Source of the DNA: Ettlia oleoabundans
Lineage: Eukaryota > Chlorophyta > Chlorophyceae > Chlamydomonadales
NCBI GenBank assembly: GCA_019693395.1
Contig: JAAMXP010002855.1
Coordinates: 1 to 64,000 of the forward strand
DNA: 64,000 bases
Direction of reading: 5' to 3'
Shown: in pieces, positions 46,901 through 57,359 of the stretch
Layout of the letters: the number at the start of each line of letters is the position of its first letter
Numbering within the stretch: the stretch's first letter is position 1
Notes under the pieces: generated by a model
Told to the model about the DNA's origin: nothing
Database searches by the model: none
What the model saw: the letters and a program-made list of their open reading frames with translations, nothing else
Program-made: the position numbers and the translations under genes

Positions 46901-49900
46901 GATAACTTACATCCGTTGATGGTTTGGAGAGCAGTTGGAAAGCTAGGGTGTGCATAACACGTCCTGTTTGAAATCCTCTTTCCCCAGTCCAAGCTACCTG
47001 CCACACCTGCCCCCCAGCATTGACACGTACCATGCTCTTTGACCTGGGCTGGAAGTGCCTTGACCTCCTTCACCAGCGTCTTGGCACCCTCCTCCAGCTC
47101 TGACACATCGACAGCGCTGAACAGCTGCGAGAATGGAAAGGCAACAGAGAAGCAGGGAATACGGTTGTGAATTTATTGTTGAGCAAGGTATCAAGCCCTT
47201 CTCGGCCGCGGATGCTGCATCTCTGCTGAGCGAGTTGGTGCGTCAGTCATGAAGGAGGAGCCTTTACCCACCGCCTGCTTCCATCCTGCCAACTTCTTCT
47301 CAGAGACGGCTGCCTGCTGCCACAGCGCTTTGAGTGCCGCCAGTTCCTGGTCTGTGGTCTTGATGCTGGCACCCGACTCATACAGCAGCTGTGCGCAGTC
47401 AAACAGCTTGGCCAACGAATGAAGCCGGGTGTGCTCGCCATGCATGGCCTCAAGGTCCTTGGAGGTCTACAGGCAGATACACATGTGCAGTCGTTGAGGT
47501 GTCAACAAGGTTTTGAGGCTTTACCAGCATTTGCCACAGCTTGGACAAAAGCTGCCACCGTACGCCACCATCTGCTTGGTTAAGCAAGGGTAGCCGCCAG
47601 AGCCATATCTCCAAGCATGCGCTGTTCATGCCGTGGATTGAACGCTGCGATGTCTGATCTCCTACCTTCTCGATGTCGGCAAAGGCAGTCTCCACTCCCG
47701 TAGACCAGGTGAAGAATCCCCGCTTGGAGTAGATGTCGCTCACATACTGGGCCACAGCAGTGTTGAAGCGCTCAATGTCTGCCTTCACACGCTCACACTC
47801 AGCCTCCTGGGCAGCCTTGATGAAGGCCCGCACCTGCAGCAAGGGTTGCAGTCAATGTTACAATGTTTGGATTGAAAACCATGCACATGACGGAGACCTG
47901 AATGACTCCCATTTTGCTGTGTGGTCGCAGGCTGCACAGGGATCGAGCGATGCCTGCGCTGCAGATGCAGCCAATATGTCTGCCCCCTGCTTGGCCTGGC
48001 TTCCGCCTGCTTCCTGAGCTTTGTCTTCTACCGGCCGGGAGTCCCAGCGAGCGCAGCAGCAGCCCCTCACCTTGGGTGCCTCCTTCTTCACTGCCTCCCA
48101 GCGGTGACGCACGTCTTCCAGCTGCCTCTCAATGCGGGTGGCCTCCTTGACCTTGTGCTCCCCCGCCAGCACTTGGCACGCCTCTTTGAGCTGGTCAAAC
48201 AGGAGGTCAGTCTCGCGCCGCCGGGAGCGTACGAGGTACAGAGCAGCCATGACCTGCAGGATGCAGGGTGGCAGATTGAGTACATCAACAACATGAAGCA
48301 GCACGCTGATGCCTTCCTTGGCTGCAATGCCAGGGTCCTTCACATCCTGTGCAAGGGCTGGGTTGCTCATGCTGGAAATTGGTATGACAGGTGAGCTGGA
48401 AGTTGGAATGACAGGTGAGCAAGTATCTTCTAGTGCCCAGCTACAGCTTTACCTTCAGCAGCGTATCCGTGCTGTCGGCCTTGGCTCCCAGGTCGAGCCC
48501 AGTCTGCTGCTTGGCCACCCATGCTTCCAGCTCCTTGGCGGCAGTTGCCACCTCCGGCCGCATCTTGGTGAGGAAGGACTCAGAGGCGCGAGCCTGCTCC
48601 AGGTTGATGCTGCGTACCACATCCAGGCGGCTGCTGCCCGGAGTGGATGCCAGGCACACAAGCTGCCCGCCATGCACTGCCACCAGGGGGCCCTGCAAGG
48701 CAGCACTTGAGAAACATGGAATGTGTGAAGTCTTCTGAAATGACAGGCAGGTGCAGCCATGCTTGCAATCATACGGAAGCAGCTACGCAGCACTGCAGCA
48801 CATTGTGAGCAGCGCATGCCCTGATGACTCACGGCCTTGTTAGCAGAAAATCAGGTGCCTCACACACCTGTGCCTCGCCGTCATATAGGCATTCCCAGGT
48901 GAGGGTGGCCACATCCAGCAGCCACGCATCTGCCAGGGCTTTGCCGCCGGCTCCAGTTCCGCCATAGAGCAGAAGCTTGCCACTGGCCTGCTCCTGCAGC
49001 ATGGCGCCGGCACGTGGCGGCGGCACAGCACCTGAAAACTCCTGCTGTGCACAGCGCACACGCAAAAAACTTTGAACCTCCACCAGAAAGAGGTCTCCCA
49101 GGATCACATCCTCTCCCTCCTCATTCGTGCCGCAGCCGCCAAAGATGGCTATGTAGCCGTCGCCAACGGGAGCGGCAGCAGCGCCCTTGCGGGCACACGG
49201 GAGCTCGCCCTCCACATCAGGCTCGACCCAGCAAGGTGCCTGCAGCCAAGAACCCGCAACATTCCATCGGATGGACATGCTTGATTTCGTTGTCAAACGG
49301 AGGCATATCAACAGCTGCTCAGTGCCGATTACACCCCAAACAACGCACTCTCCGCCTATCCACGATGCGCTTCAAACCAACCTACCTTGCTGGACAGGTC
49401 AAGCAGGCACACTTCCTGCAGCAGCTGCCCCTGATGCTCCCCGCCAAAGATCAGCAGAGTGCTACCAAGTACCACCGCGCTGTGGTTGTTGCGCTCCGTG
49501 GGAACCTGCATGCCATCCGGCCGCTGGTGCAGCTGGATGTCAGCGCCAGCTGGCTGCCACTTCCAGTTAGTGCCCGCAAAGCCGCTGCCGTTGTTCACGA
49601 GCAGCCTGACGTCTGCCATGTCGGCTGCCTCTCCCTCCAACGCCTGACCACCACAAACCACAACCTGCTTGCTACCGGCAGCTGCTGCTGCATGCCCCTT
49701 ACGAGCCACAGGCCGGTCAGCCTCGTGGGTTGGGAACCACTGCCAGGGCTCCTCACCGCCTGCTGCATGGCAGACTGCTGCAAGTGATTTGTCGCCGCCG
49801 AACAGCACAAGGTTGGTGCCGACGCTGGTAAGGGTGCCACCTGAACGCTTGGCAGGGGCGATCCCAACAAGCTCTCGTTGCTGCCAGGGGTCCAGGCATT

Positions 49901-52731
49901 TCACATTGAATGGGCTGCCCCTGATGTGGGACATGCCACCCTGCGTGCTTGGCTGCGCACCCCGAACATGGACTTTGTAACCACCTGGAGCTGGTGCTCT
50001 GCAGGGCAATAATCGCAAGCAGCGGTATGTGGCCCGAGGATGTTGCTGGCCGATGGGCAAGCGTTTCAAAAGGAAAAGGCCCAGCAGAAGCTGTATGCAT
50101 GCCTGTTATTCATATAGCAGCTGGTAAGCTATTGGAAGCACTGCCTTGCATTCCACAATCGACATAGCAGTACGGCAACCGCATCTGTCCCTGCTTGCTG
50201 AACCCATAAATCACCTATAGTAGCAGTCGTAAACCCCAGTGCCACGATCAACAATGCGAGAGGAGCCAACAACAGCGCCAGCCTCGTTCTCGACGGTGAT
50301 CTCAAAAACGTCACCGCCAGACGTGCGCTTGTGGTTGGTGGTGTCCTTGGCCACCAATAAGAAAGGCATCTCAATACCACAATACACCTGCATCAACGGC
50401 CACCGAAATGGCAGTGCTGAGAACCATGCAAGCGGCAGCTGCGCTTATCTGCTTAATGATTCCAGCACTAACCAAGCGAGACAACCAGAACGTAGCGCAC
50501 CTGTTGCAGTACGCCAGGCCCGTACGCCATGCAGGTTGCGGGCAGCATGTTGGCGAAATACTGCGACGGTGTCAGAAGCAGTACATCCTCAGTGTGGCTG
50601 TAGATGAACTCATTTGATTTTATGACTGCAAAGCTGCCAGGCGGTTCAAGCGTCTTAAATCCCTACTGGAACACACCTGGAATGTTAGTTGGTTTACGGT
50701 CCAGTTGTGCGAGCCAATGCTGACAAACACGTTGCAGAGTAGCGCTCCGTGCTGCTCATGCACAGGGGTCGTGAAGGTGAGGGCCTCCTTGCTGACATAC
50801 GTGCCGTCCACAATGTGTTCCCCACGGGTTGATGCAAGCTTCACCCGGATCTTGCCATCCCTGCACCGCAGCATTCGCATAACGGTGGACCAGGGTGCTG
50901 GCTGTCAGTATGCTGGGATCAGTAACTATGGCACGGCCGGCAGATGCTGGCTGGCATCCGAGCTGCAGCACCATGATCCTCACTCACACCCTTTCACCTG
51001 AAGCGCAGCCCTGTGATGGTGACTTCAGTTCCTCCAGCCACTGGGCCAATGGCAGGGGAGATGCCCAAGCAGGCGTAGCCGGGGCCAATGATGCTGCTGA
51101 CGTCAGCGCGCCAGGTGTCGCCAAGCCAGCGGTTGGCCCAACCACCGAAGAGAAGCAGGGAGAACGACTTGGCATCCCAGACCCAGGCAGTGTCCTCGCG
51201 GCCGCAGGGCTGCTCCTCCCCTGTGGTGGTCTCAGGCTCAGCCCACTGCTTGCTGCCAGCATCAAGAACCTGCCAGGCACAAAGCACTGCTGTTGACAGT
51301 TGATACTGGCAGGACTCCCAACAACAAATCTCGTGACATCCTCCGACACAATGCCTCGCCATGTTGTGCTGCTGTACTAAGCAGCAGCGGCACAGGCCAG
51401 CTGCAGCGCTTCACCCGCCCGCTTTCCACCCACCTGGATGGCACTTCGATACTGCAGCGCACCGCTTTTGCCAAAGCCGGAGAACAACTTGTGGTAGGGC
51501 ACACTCTCCACACAGGTGCATAAATGGTTGCAGACCTGCCATTGGCAAGAGAATGATCCGATGCCCTCCTTTTACCAACCAAAACAAGCTTCGACGTGGC
51601 AGGAATGTGTCGATGGAAATCAAGCATGCATGTCGCCATCACTCAAAGACACGCACGGTGAAACAGCATGCGCTGCCACTGCCCCTTCCAGGAACACAAC
51701 ACCACACAAGCGACCACCTACCTCGCCTTCCAGGGCAGGTATGTCATGTCCCTGCTGCCAAGTCATGCTCTCCAGGTCAAGCACATGCAGGTCATTGAAG
51801 CTGCGGGCGCTATCTCGGCCACCCAGAATGACAAGCTTATCTGGGAGTGGGCTGTTGGACACGGTGGGCACTAGTGTTGCAGCATGGTCAAAGCGTGGTG
51901 GGGGGGCTGGCCCTGATGAAGACATCTCCTCCCAGCGCAAGGCATCGCCACCAAGATGCAACACCCACAGGTCGCCAAAGGCGCTGCCGCCACCACCATA
52001 GCCTGCACGCGGCATGCAACGTGTCAAGCAGCAGGCTGAAAAACTGGTGTCTCTCAGACGTGACATGTGACTACAAGGGCCAGGGCTGGATGCCAAGCAC
52101 AGAACTGCCACCTCATTTACTGCCGGCATTTGCAACCAGGCGCCTGCCCTGCTCACCTCCAAAAATAAACATTTTGTTGACCAACTTGGATGCTGCAAAC
52201 AGTGGGTCATGCAGTGTGTGTTAATATTCAGCCCTTTCAAAAAGGTAGAAGTGTGACTAGGTGGTCCAACCTAGCCCGATGGTGCTAGTCTGCAGGCACA
52301 GCCCTTCTACCTGTGTGGTGAGCACGTGGTGCGGGTGGGGTCCCTGCAACCTCAGGCTGTGTCCAGCGCTGAGCTGACACATCAAGGATCCAGCAGTCGT
52401 TGAACCGCTGGTCTTGGTCAAGACCGCCCCACACCAGCACCCGCTTGCTGTCCAGTGCCGATGCAGTGTGACGTGCACGAGGCGGGGGTGCATCACCCTC
52501 CACCTCTAGCTGCTTCCACGATACGCTGCCATCAGCTGCAACACGAGCTATGTGGACGTCGGAAAAGTAGCTGGCCTTGGCTCCTGTGCCACAGCCCGCC
52601 CCGCCAAACAGCACATGGACGTCGCCACCGGCCAAAGTGGTGAAGCTGTGTCCGCTGCGGGGAAGGGGCCCAGCTACGGCGCCGGCGGGCGTGTCGCCGT
52701 TCCCGCCACCGCAGGGCACCCAGCACAGCAT
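24168..52731 (-). CDS. ODA11: Outer-arm axonemal dynein heavy chain, alpha type with Kelch head
   Basis: A very large intron-rich gene encoding the ATP-driven motor subunit of ciliary outer dynein arms. The start chosen is ATG 52731-52729 ([10 protein letters not shown]), directly before the first Kelch repeat; the frame is open further upstream but without an ATG. Order along the minus strand: Kelch repeats with IPT/filamin-like inserts (52731-48866), tail and linker (48700-43400), AAA1 with [10 protein letters not shown] and [11 protein letters not shown]2 with [13 protein letters not shown]3 with GGSGV/GKTQ (split by an intron) and [11 protein letters not shown]4 with GVGGSGKQS, coiled-coil stalk and microtubule-binding domain, AAA5-AAA6, and a C-terminal domain ending [16 protein letters not shown] before TGA 24170-24168. 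Among green-algal dyneins, the N-terminal Kelch propeller is characteristic of the Chlamydomonas alpha chain (ODA11). I followed landmarks rather than every junction, so undetected lesions are possible; exons number many dozens. Confidence 0.93.
31930..33770 (-). other. Dynein stalk: coiled coils CC1/CC2 around the microtubule-binding domain
   Basis: CC1 covers [20 protein letters not shown] and [20 protein letters not shown] (33710-33210). The microtubule-binding domain follows (about 33050-32260: [60 protein letters not shown]). CC2 returns with [20 protein letters not shown] (32185-31940). The order and conserved words are those of axonemal dyneins. Confidence 0.9.
34842..34862. repeat. 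(GGGGT)n microsatellite in a dynein intron
   Basis: Four near-perfect GGGGT units form a short G-rich tract in an intron between AAA4 exons. Confidence 0.8.
35344..35370 (-). other. AAA4 P-loop of the dynein
   Basis: GVGGSGKQS followed by LARLAAHMC is the standard AAA4 Walker [14 protein letters not shown] nearby (about 35040-34995) is its Walker B region. Confidence 0.9.
37701..37877 (-). other. AAA3 P-loop, split by an intron
   Basis: [10 protein letters not shown] ends an exon at 37877 (donor GTAAGT) and GKTQLVKG opens the next at 37701. Splicing rebuilds a canonical Walker A. The matching FVDDLNMP is at about 37350-37325. Confidence 0.9.
40331..40354 (-). other. AAA2 P-loop with Lys to Arg change
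   Basis: The codons read GPSGCGRS, with CGC (Arg) at 40336-40334 where Walker A normally has Lys. Walker B-like text WIILDGDL lies around 39980-39930. AAA2 of dynein binds but does not cycle nucleotide, so the change may be tolerated. Confidence 0.85.
43123..43146 (-). other. AAA1 P-loop (main ATPase site) of the dynein
   Basis: The codons read GPAGTGKT followed by ETTKDLA, a canonical Walker A. The matching Walker B, GCMDEFNR, is in the exon ending near 42615. AAA1 is therefore predicted to hydrolyse ATP. Confidence 0.93.
43400..48700 (-). other. Dynein segment: tail and linker
   Basis: Helical exons without the longer N-terminal dimerisation tail of beta and gamma chains. Examples are [80 protein letters not shown] and, nearest AAA1, [17 protein letters not shown] text around 45200 and [20 protein letters not shown] around 43800. 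The linker is the lever that swings over the ring during the power stroke. Confidence 0.7.
48866..52731 (-). other. Dynein segment: Kelch propeller with IPT/TIG and filamin-like domains
   Basis: Repeats of the Kelch pattern ([10 protein letters not shown] with [56 protein letters not shown] with [29 protein letters not shown]) run from 52690 to 51100. An IPT-like domain follows ([20 protein letters not shown] into [20 protein letters not shown]), then a filamin-like segment ([20 protein letters not shown]), then more Kelch blades ([57 protein letters not shown]) to about 48866. This is the domain plan of the Chlamydomonas alpha heavy chain N-terminus. Confidence 0.88.
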
Positions 52732-53217
52732 TGGACCCGCACCTCCCGCGCAATTGGGAGGTCGAGCGAGACGACAATTCTCAATGAGCTGCTCCGGCTG
52801 CCCCTGCAAGCTGTCGGTCAAAGGGTGCAGCAAAGCGAAAGAGTTGCCGAGGTCCAAGGCGCCCCAGCAGCAACCTGGCAACGGAAAAATGCCGATGGAG
52901 CAATAGAATGGGCGCTTGCAGCTTCAGATCTCACCGGCTGCAGCATCCAACGTGGCCAGGGTGCCTCTTCTGCTGCTTGACCCGCAGCTGTCTCTACTTG
53001 CCTGCCCTCCGCCGCTCTTACTTCTAACGCATATTACTTCTGCCAGTTAGGCCAACAGTTCTGACACAGCGCACGCCACTCCGCCCTCCGTCTTCGCGCG
53101 TTGCCCGCTCTCAACATCTCGGCGCTGCTTTTAACGCACCGCAGCCGCTGTGCTGAGCCAGCCCTGCGCCTAGCGGGGAACCCCATCTCGCTACTCCCAA
53201 CCAAAACTCCCGCCGCT
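52732..53217. promoter_or_regulatory. Shared promoter region, dynein / 268-aa protein
   Basis: It holds 486 bp between head-to-head start codons. The dynein-side frame stays open for about 65 codons upstream of the chosen ATG, but no ATG precedes the first stop. No TATA box was evident. Confidence 0.5.
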
Positions 53218-54488
53218 ATGGGCGTGCCTCTGCCGGGTCCCGAGCCGTCGCTCAGTGGCCAGCCCGCGGCCATGGACATGCTGGCGGGGGCCCGCGCGTC
53301 CAGGTGACTGGAGCAACCTGGTTATGCCGCCGCCTCTCAGGGGGCACCTGTGAACCTTCAGTCTTTGGTGTTGTTTGCCAATGACTGCTGCCTACTGCCT
53401 GTGATCTTGCTTATGGAGGAAGCCATTGAGATACCAGGGTTTGAAACTGCAACCAGCGGCAACCAGTACTGCTGCCGAATGGACCCTTCAGCATGCATTG
53501 TGCGCCTGCTCTACTGCCCTGCAGAGACGCTAGTCGCAACAACTCGCTGGCCGCAGATGAAACCATGCGCAGCCTATCCTCGTTGCTGCTGGCAGCCCGT
53601 GCTGCTGCTGTGCCGCATACCCATTCAGTTCCGGGGTCCTCAGGGCTGGACCCGCCCTCCCTGCGGCTGGCGGCGCCCGCACGGCAAGCACCGCTGCCGG
53701 CGCCTCAGCCGTCTGCGTTCCGCTCGCTGGCACTGATGCGCTCACAGCTGTCACCACCGCCCCTAGCCCCGGCCACAGACTCTGAGGACTCAGACGTGGA
53801 TTGGGACCTGCCTCGCCTGGTGTCTGAGTCGCCGCCCAGCCGCCGCGCCATTGATGACCTGTTCTGCCCCTGGGGCCCTGATGGCAGCGGTGACCAGCCC
53901 ATGCGGGTATGGCTGTACCCAGGGTTTGCCTGTACGTCTTGTGGGACACGATGAAAATTCTGTTTGTCTTTCACGATATGCCCATGCCCAGCCTGGTTCC
54001 TCCACATTTGTTGGCCCACCTCTTCTCAACCATTGGTCACCGTACACACAGTTACGGTCAGCTGCACGGGAAGTAGCAAGTGCCCCCACCAGCTGCGTGC
54101 TACAACTCAACCTACTACACGTTCCCTCTGCTGTGACCCCTTCCCGCAGGATGCACCGCCGCAGCCTCAGCGCACCATTGTGCTGCGTCCCTCCGCCCTG
54201 CGCAGCATGCCCTTTGGCAGTGCGCGTGCAAGCAGCGAGGCGCTGAGGGCGGTGGCAGGCATGCGCACGCAGCGCCGCTCTGCGCCAGCATCCAGTGCTT
54301 CTGCTGCCACTTTTTCACTAGAAGAGGAGCTGGGCGGCCTGGCAAGCAAGGTGGCACAGCTGATGCACCAGCACCAACAGCAGCTCATCGCGGCGGAACC
54401 TCACATCAGGGCAGGGCTGCAGGAGGTGGCCAACCAGCTGGAGGCCCTGGCCAACCAGCTAGATGCAGGACCCCCGCCCCTGGCGTAA
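53218..54488 (+). CDS. Unidentified 268-aa protein with C-terminal coiled coil
   Basis: I do not recognise this family. Three exons chain in phase: 53218-53303, 53525-53906, 54150-54488 (807 nt). The N-terminal half is disordered and Ser/Pro/Ala-rich, with repeated SL(A/S)L motifs (RSLALMRSQLSPPPLA) and an acidic patch DSEDSDVDWDLPRLVSESPP. The middle has RTIVLRPSALRSMPFGS. The C-terminus (about residues 210-262) is a helix with heptads, LGGLASKVAQLMHQHQQQLI then LQEVANQLEALANQLD, probably a coiled coil. The gene shares a promoter region with the dynein heavy chain, which could hint at a ciliary role, but that is inference from position only. Confidence 0.72.
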
Positions 54489-54899
54489 AAGTGCAGTCGT
54501 TTCACAAGCCCTGCTGGCTATCCTGCTGCTGCATCAAGGTGCTGCCTCATTTGCCCAACATTCCTCCAATTTCCCCTTCATTGTTGCTGCTTACCTTTAT
54601 TGCTTTGATCTATGATTTGCTAATCTTTTGCTGTATTTGTTAGAGCCTGCCCCACCTTTCATTGCCCCAATATATATACGCCCATGTCTCCCTGCTTTCC
54701 CAGCGGTGTCTACCGCCTGCCCCAGATGTAACGAATGGCCGCCTGTTCATCAATGGCTCTACATATTTTGGCACCCTGTCTGCAAGGCTACATGTTACAC
54801 CGATGGGGTGCATCACACTAGAGCGTGCGCTGCGAGCTGCTGCTGCTGCTGCCAGGAGGTGGCGGTCGCTGCTGTCACCACGCTCCCGGGCTGCAACGC
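54489..54899. other. Overlapping convergent 3' ends
   Basis: TGTAA on the plus strand at 54727-54731 and TGTAA on the minus strand at 54799-54795 suit the 268-aa gene and eL14 respectively, implying 3' ends close together near 54750-54780. Nothing else was seen. Confidence 0.45.
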
Positions 54900-56432
54900 T
54901 CACTTGGCGCTCTTCTTGAGCGCGTTGAAGGCGCGGCGGACCTGCGCGCTGCGCTTCATCTTCACCACCGCTGCCTTGTAGCGGTCAAAGTCAGTCATGG
55001 CTGCCTTGGCCGCACGCTTCTGCAGCTTCTGGCCCCATGCGCTCTTGGCGAACTTGGCCTCAACATCTGCAGTGCACGCAACGCAAGGCAGGGACAGCAA
55101 CAACCTTGGCGCTAGTCGACAAGGAGCAGCGGGACAAGAGGCAAGAGCGGACGAGTTGACAGGTTGTGCGCTTTGAAACTGCTTCTCAGCCACACTGCCT
55201 GCGACGCTGCCTTACACTGCCCACAGCCTGCACATGCTGACGCGGTGTTGAGGCTGCACAGCTCTCTGAACCAAAGTGGACATGCTGCGCCAGCATCAGC
55301 GTCTGGGGTATGTAGGCCACCACAGCTGACAACCTCGTATCATTTATTGTCCAGCACCAACACAGGAGAAGCTGGCTTCTGCTGTGCCCATGTTCGTGCT
55401 GCCGACGCGTCGCTAGCGCCAGGTACTTGGTTGTTCAGCAGCTGCCACATGCCTACACTCCACTACCAACTGCCCACATCCGTCAGACTGCCTCTTGCCG
55501 ATTACGTCAACCAAATAGCTTCCGCGCCTTCTGCCAATCGCTTTCCTAGTTTTGCTATGATGAAACCAGACCCAGCGCTGCTGGCCTGCTACTTATAGTG
55601 CTGCAGAAATATGCTGCTAAAGGACGCCTCTCTGCTTGCCAGCAGCTGCTTTGACCCTTAACATGTGTTGGCTGGCAGCCCTGCTGCCTGGCTAATGCTG
55701 GCAGCTCCACTGCTTGGCAGCAATGCTTACCCGCCTCCTCCAACGCCTTCTTCAGCAAAGACTTCTTTGCCAGGCGGGGGATGTCCACAGTGAAATCAGT
55801 AAGAGCCATCCGCTTAAAGCTGAGCACGCGACGGGTCTGTCCGGGGAAGTCAACCAGCGCCTGCAGCACGGCATGAGTAGCAACGGCAGTGGTAAGCATT
55901 CACCTCTGAGCAAAGATAAACACCTCTTGCAGCAGCGTGGGCTGCTGCAGCCATGGGCCCCAACGTCGCTACCAAAAGCGCGTCAGTGAGCGACTGGCGG
56001 TGCCACGTTGCGTGCTCCCACGTGGCTTGTCCAGCTGACGGCCTGTTTGTGGCGCTGCAGTGCAGCACTTTGTCGTCATCACAGATCAGGTGCTGCAGGT
56101 TAACTGCCTGCTGGCTGTTGTTTTCCTTGCCCTTCCCAGCTGCCCGCCGCTGGTTTGACGCCTGCTGCCCGGCGCCGCCTTGTAGCTTGCTGGTTCCAAC
56201 AGCTGGCAACTGGTTTTCCATTGATCCAAATCAACTTCATCAGCGTGTAATCGCCGTCGCCCAAGCCTGGAGCCGCTCCCTGCATGATGCCCGCCCCGTA
56301 GGACTGGGGTAAGGCTGTGCTCACCGAGTTGGCGGAGACCACGTCGCTAATCACCACCAGCTTGCCGGCCTCCGCCTCAGGGTATGTGACGAGCGCCACG
56401 CGCCCAATAGAGACCTGCCTCGCGAACGGCAT
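54900..56432 (-). CDS. RPL14: 60S ribosomal protein eL14
   Basis: A 134-residue protein of the large ribosomal subunit. Three exons: 56432-56325, 55860-55731, 55066-54900 (405 nt). The start MPFARQVSIGRVALV matches the eukaryotic eL14 opening. GKLVVISDVV completes the SH3-like/KOW part, VLSFKRMALTDFTVDIPRL is the central hallmark, and SAWGQKLQKRAAKAAMTDFD leads into the basic C-terminal helix ending KKSAK. The length and all landmarks fit an intact gene. An E2F-type palindrome lies 150 bp upstream of the ATG. Confidence 0.95.
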
Positions 56433-57359
56433 CGTGGCTGCCTCTGGACGCCGACTATCCTGCACAGATGCAAAGTAGCCGGCGCTATTGAGCTCAGGCC
56501 CATAGGAGAGCGCCAGCAGCATGCTGAAGCGCACATGCGGCGACTAGTACCGTTCCCCGGGACTCAAATGGGCGGACGCACCTTTTGGCGCCAAAAGAGG
56601 GCGATAGAGGCGGCTCATGGGGCTTTGTCGGCAGCACCTGCTGACGAGACCCTGGGCCTCGCTGGCAGTGGACTGGGCACTCGCCTGCTGTCTGTGTTGT
56701 CTGGCGTTGTAGAGGCTTGGGCATTGCTTGCATCACCGCATTGATCCCAAACGCAAGCCGCCGAGTTTGCCTGGAGGTTGCTTATTGCATGTTGTTATGC
56801 ATCGTTGCGTTCTGGTGTCAAAGGGAGTTGGTTTTTCATTAGGATTGGGGGCGCGATCAGCCACCAGGCGCTATTGCCGGGGTATCTTTCATGGCGGAGG
56901 GCGGCACAACAAGCTGCACCTACGGCACCTCCCGCGCTGGTTCATACTGCAACAACAGTTGTGGCGTCGATCGTCACCCCTAGATCATGTCTGAGCGTAT
57001 GTTCAAAGAGCGTCATGCGTGGAACAGCAGCAATAGCTACAGTTGTATGAAGAGAGCCGGGGAACCTCTGCGTTCCTGCACTGGTTCCAGGGAGCGCAGC
57101 GCTGTGCTGGCGTGCGTGTGGCCAATCAGTTGCTTGGACCAGGCAAAACCATATAATCGGCACCTGACTTAAATGATCATGTTGAGCGGGCGGTGTGCAG
57201 AAGACTGCAATGTGCACACAAGGACGCAGCGAGTACTGCAGCGGTCAACTCGCCTGCCAGGTGGCAATTCACCCAGTTGCTTTGGGTTTCTTACCTCAGC
57301 TCGTGCACCTTCCACTGAACGTCGTTCAGCAGCAATAGATACGCGCCTTTAACGGCACC
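56433..57359. other. Divergent intergenic region, eL14 / arrestin
   Basis: It contains the promoters of two head-to-head genes, the E2F-like palindrome at 56582-56597 and a 58-codon open frame at 56569-56744 (starting MGGRTFWRQ) that overlaps the palindrome and resembles nothing known. No further gene was supported. Confidence 0.45.
56582..56597. promoter_or_regulatory. Perfect 16-bp palindrome matching the E2F consensus
   Basis: CTTTTGGCGCCAAAAG is self-complementary over 16 bp and contains TTTGGCGCCAAA, which fits the E2F/DP consensus TTTSSCGC on both strands. It lies 150 bp from the eL14 start and about 760 bp from the arrestin start. Binding is inferred, not shown. Confidence 0.6.

Noticed and set aside
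52731..52881. Dynein start at the upstream TTG-opened frame
   Set aside because: No ATG lies between the upstream stop and 52731, and the ATG at 52731 sits just before the first Kelch blade as in the alpha chain family.
56569..56744. 58-codon open frame starting MGGRTFWRQ
   Set aside because: It has no homologous motif and covers the E2F-like palindrome in a promoter region; chance is more likely.
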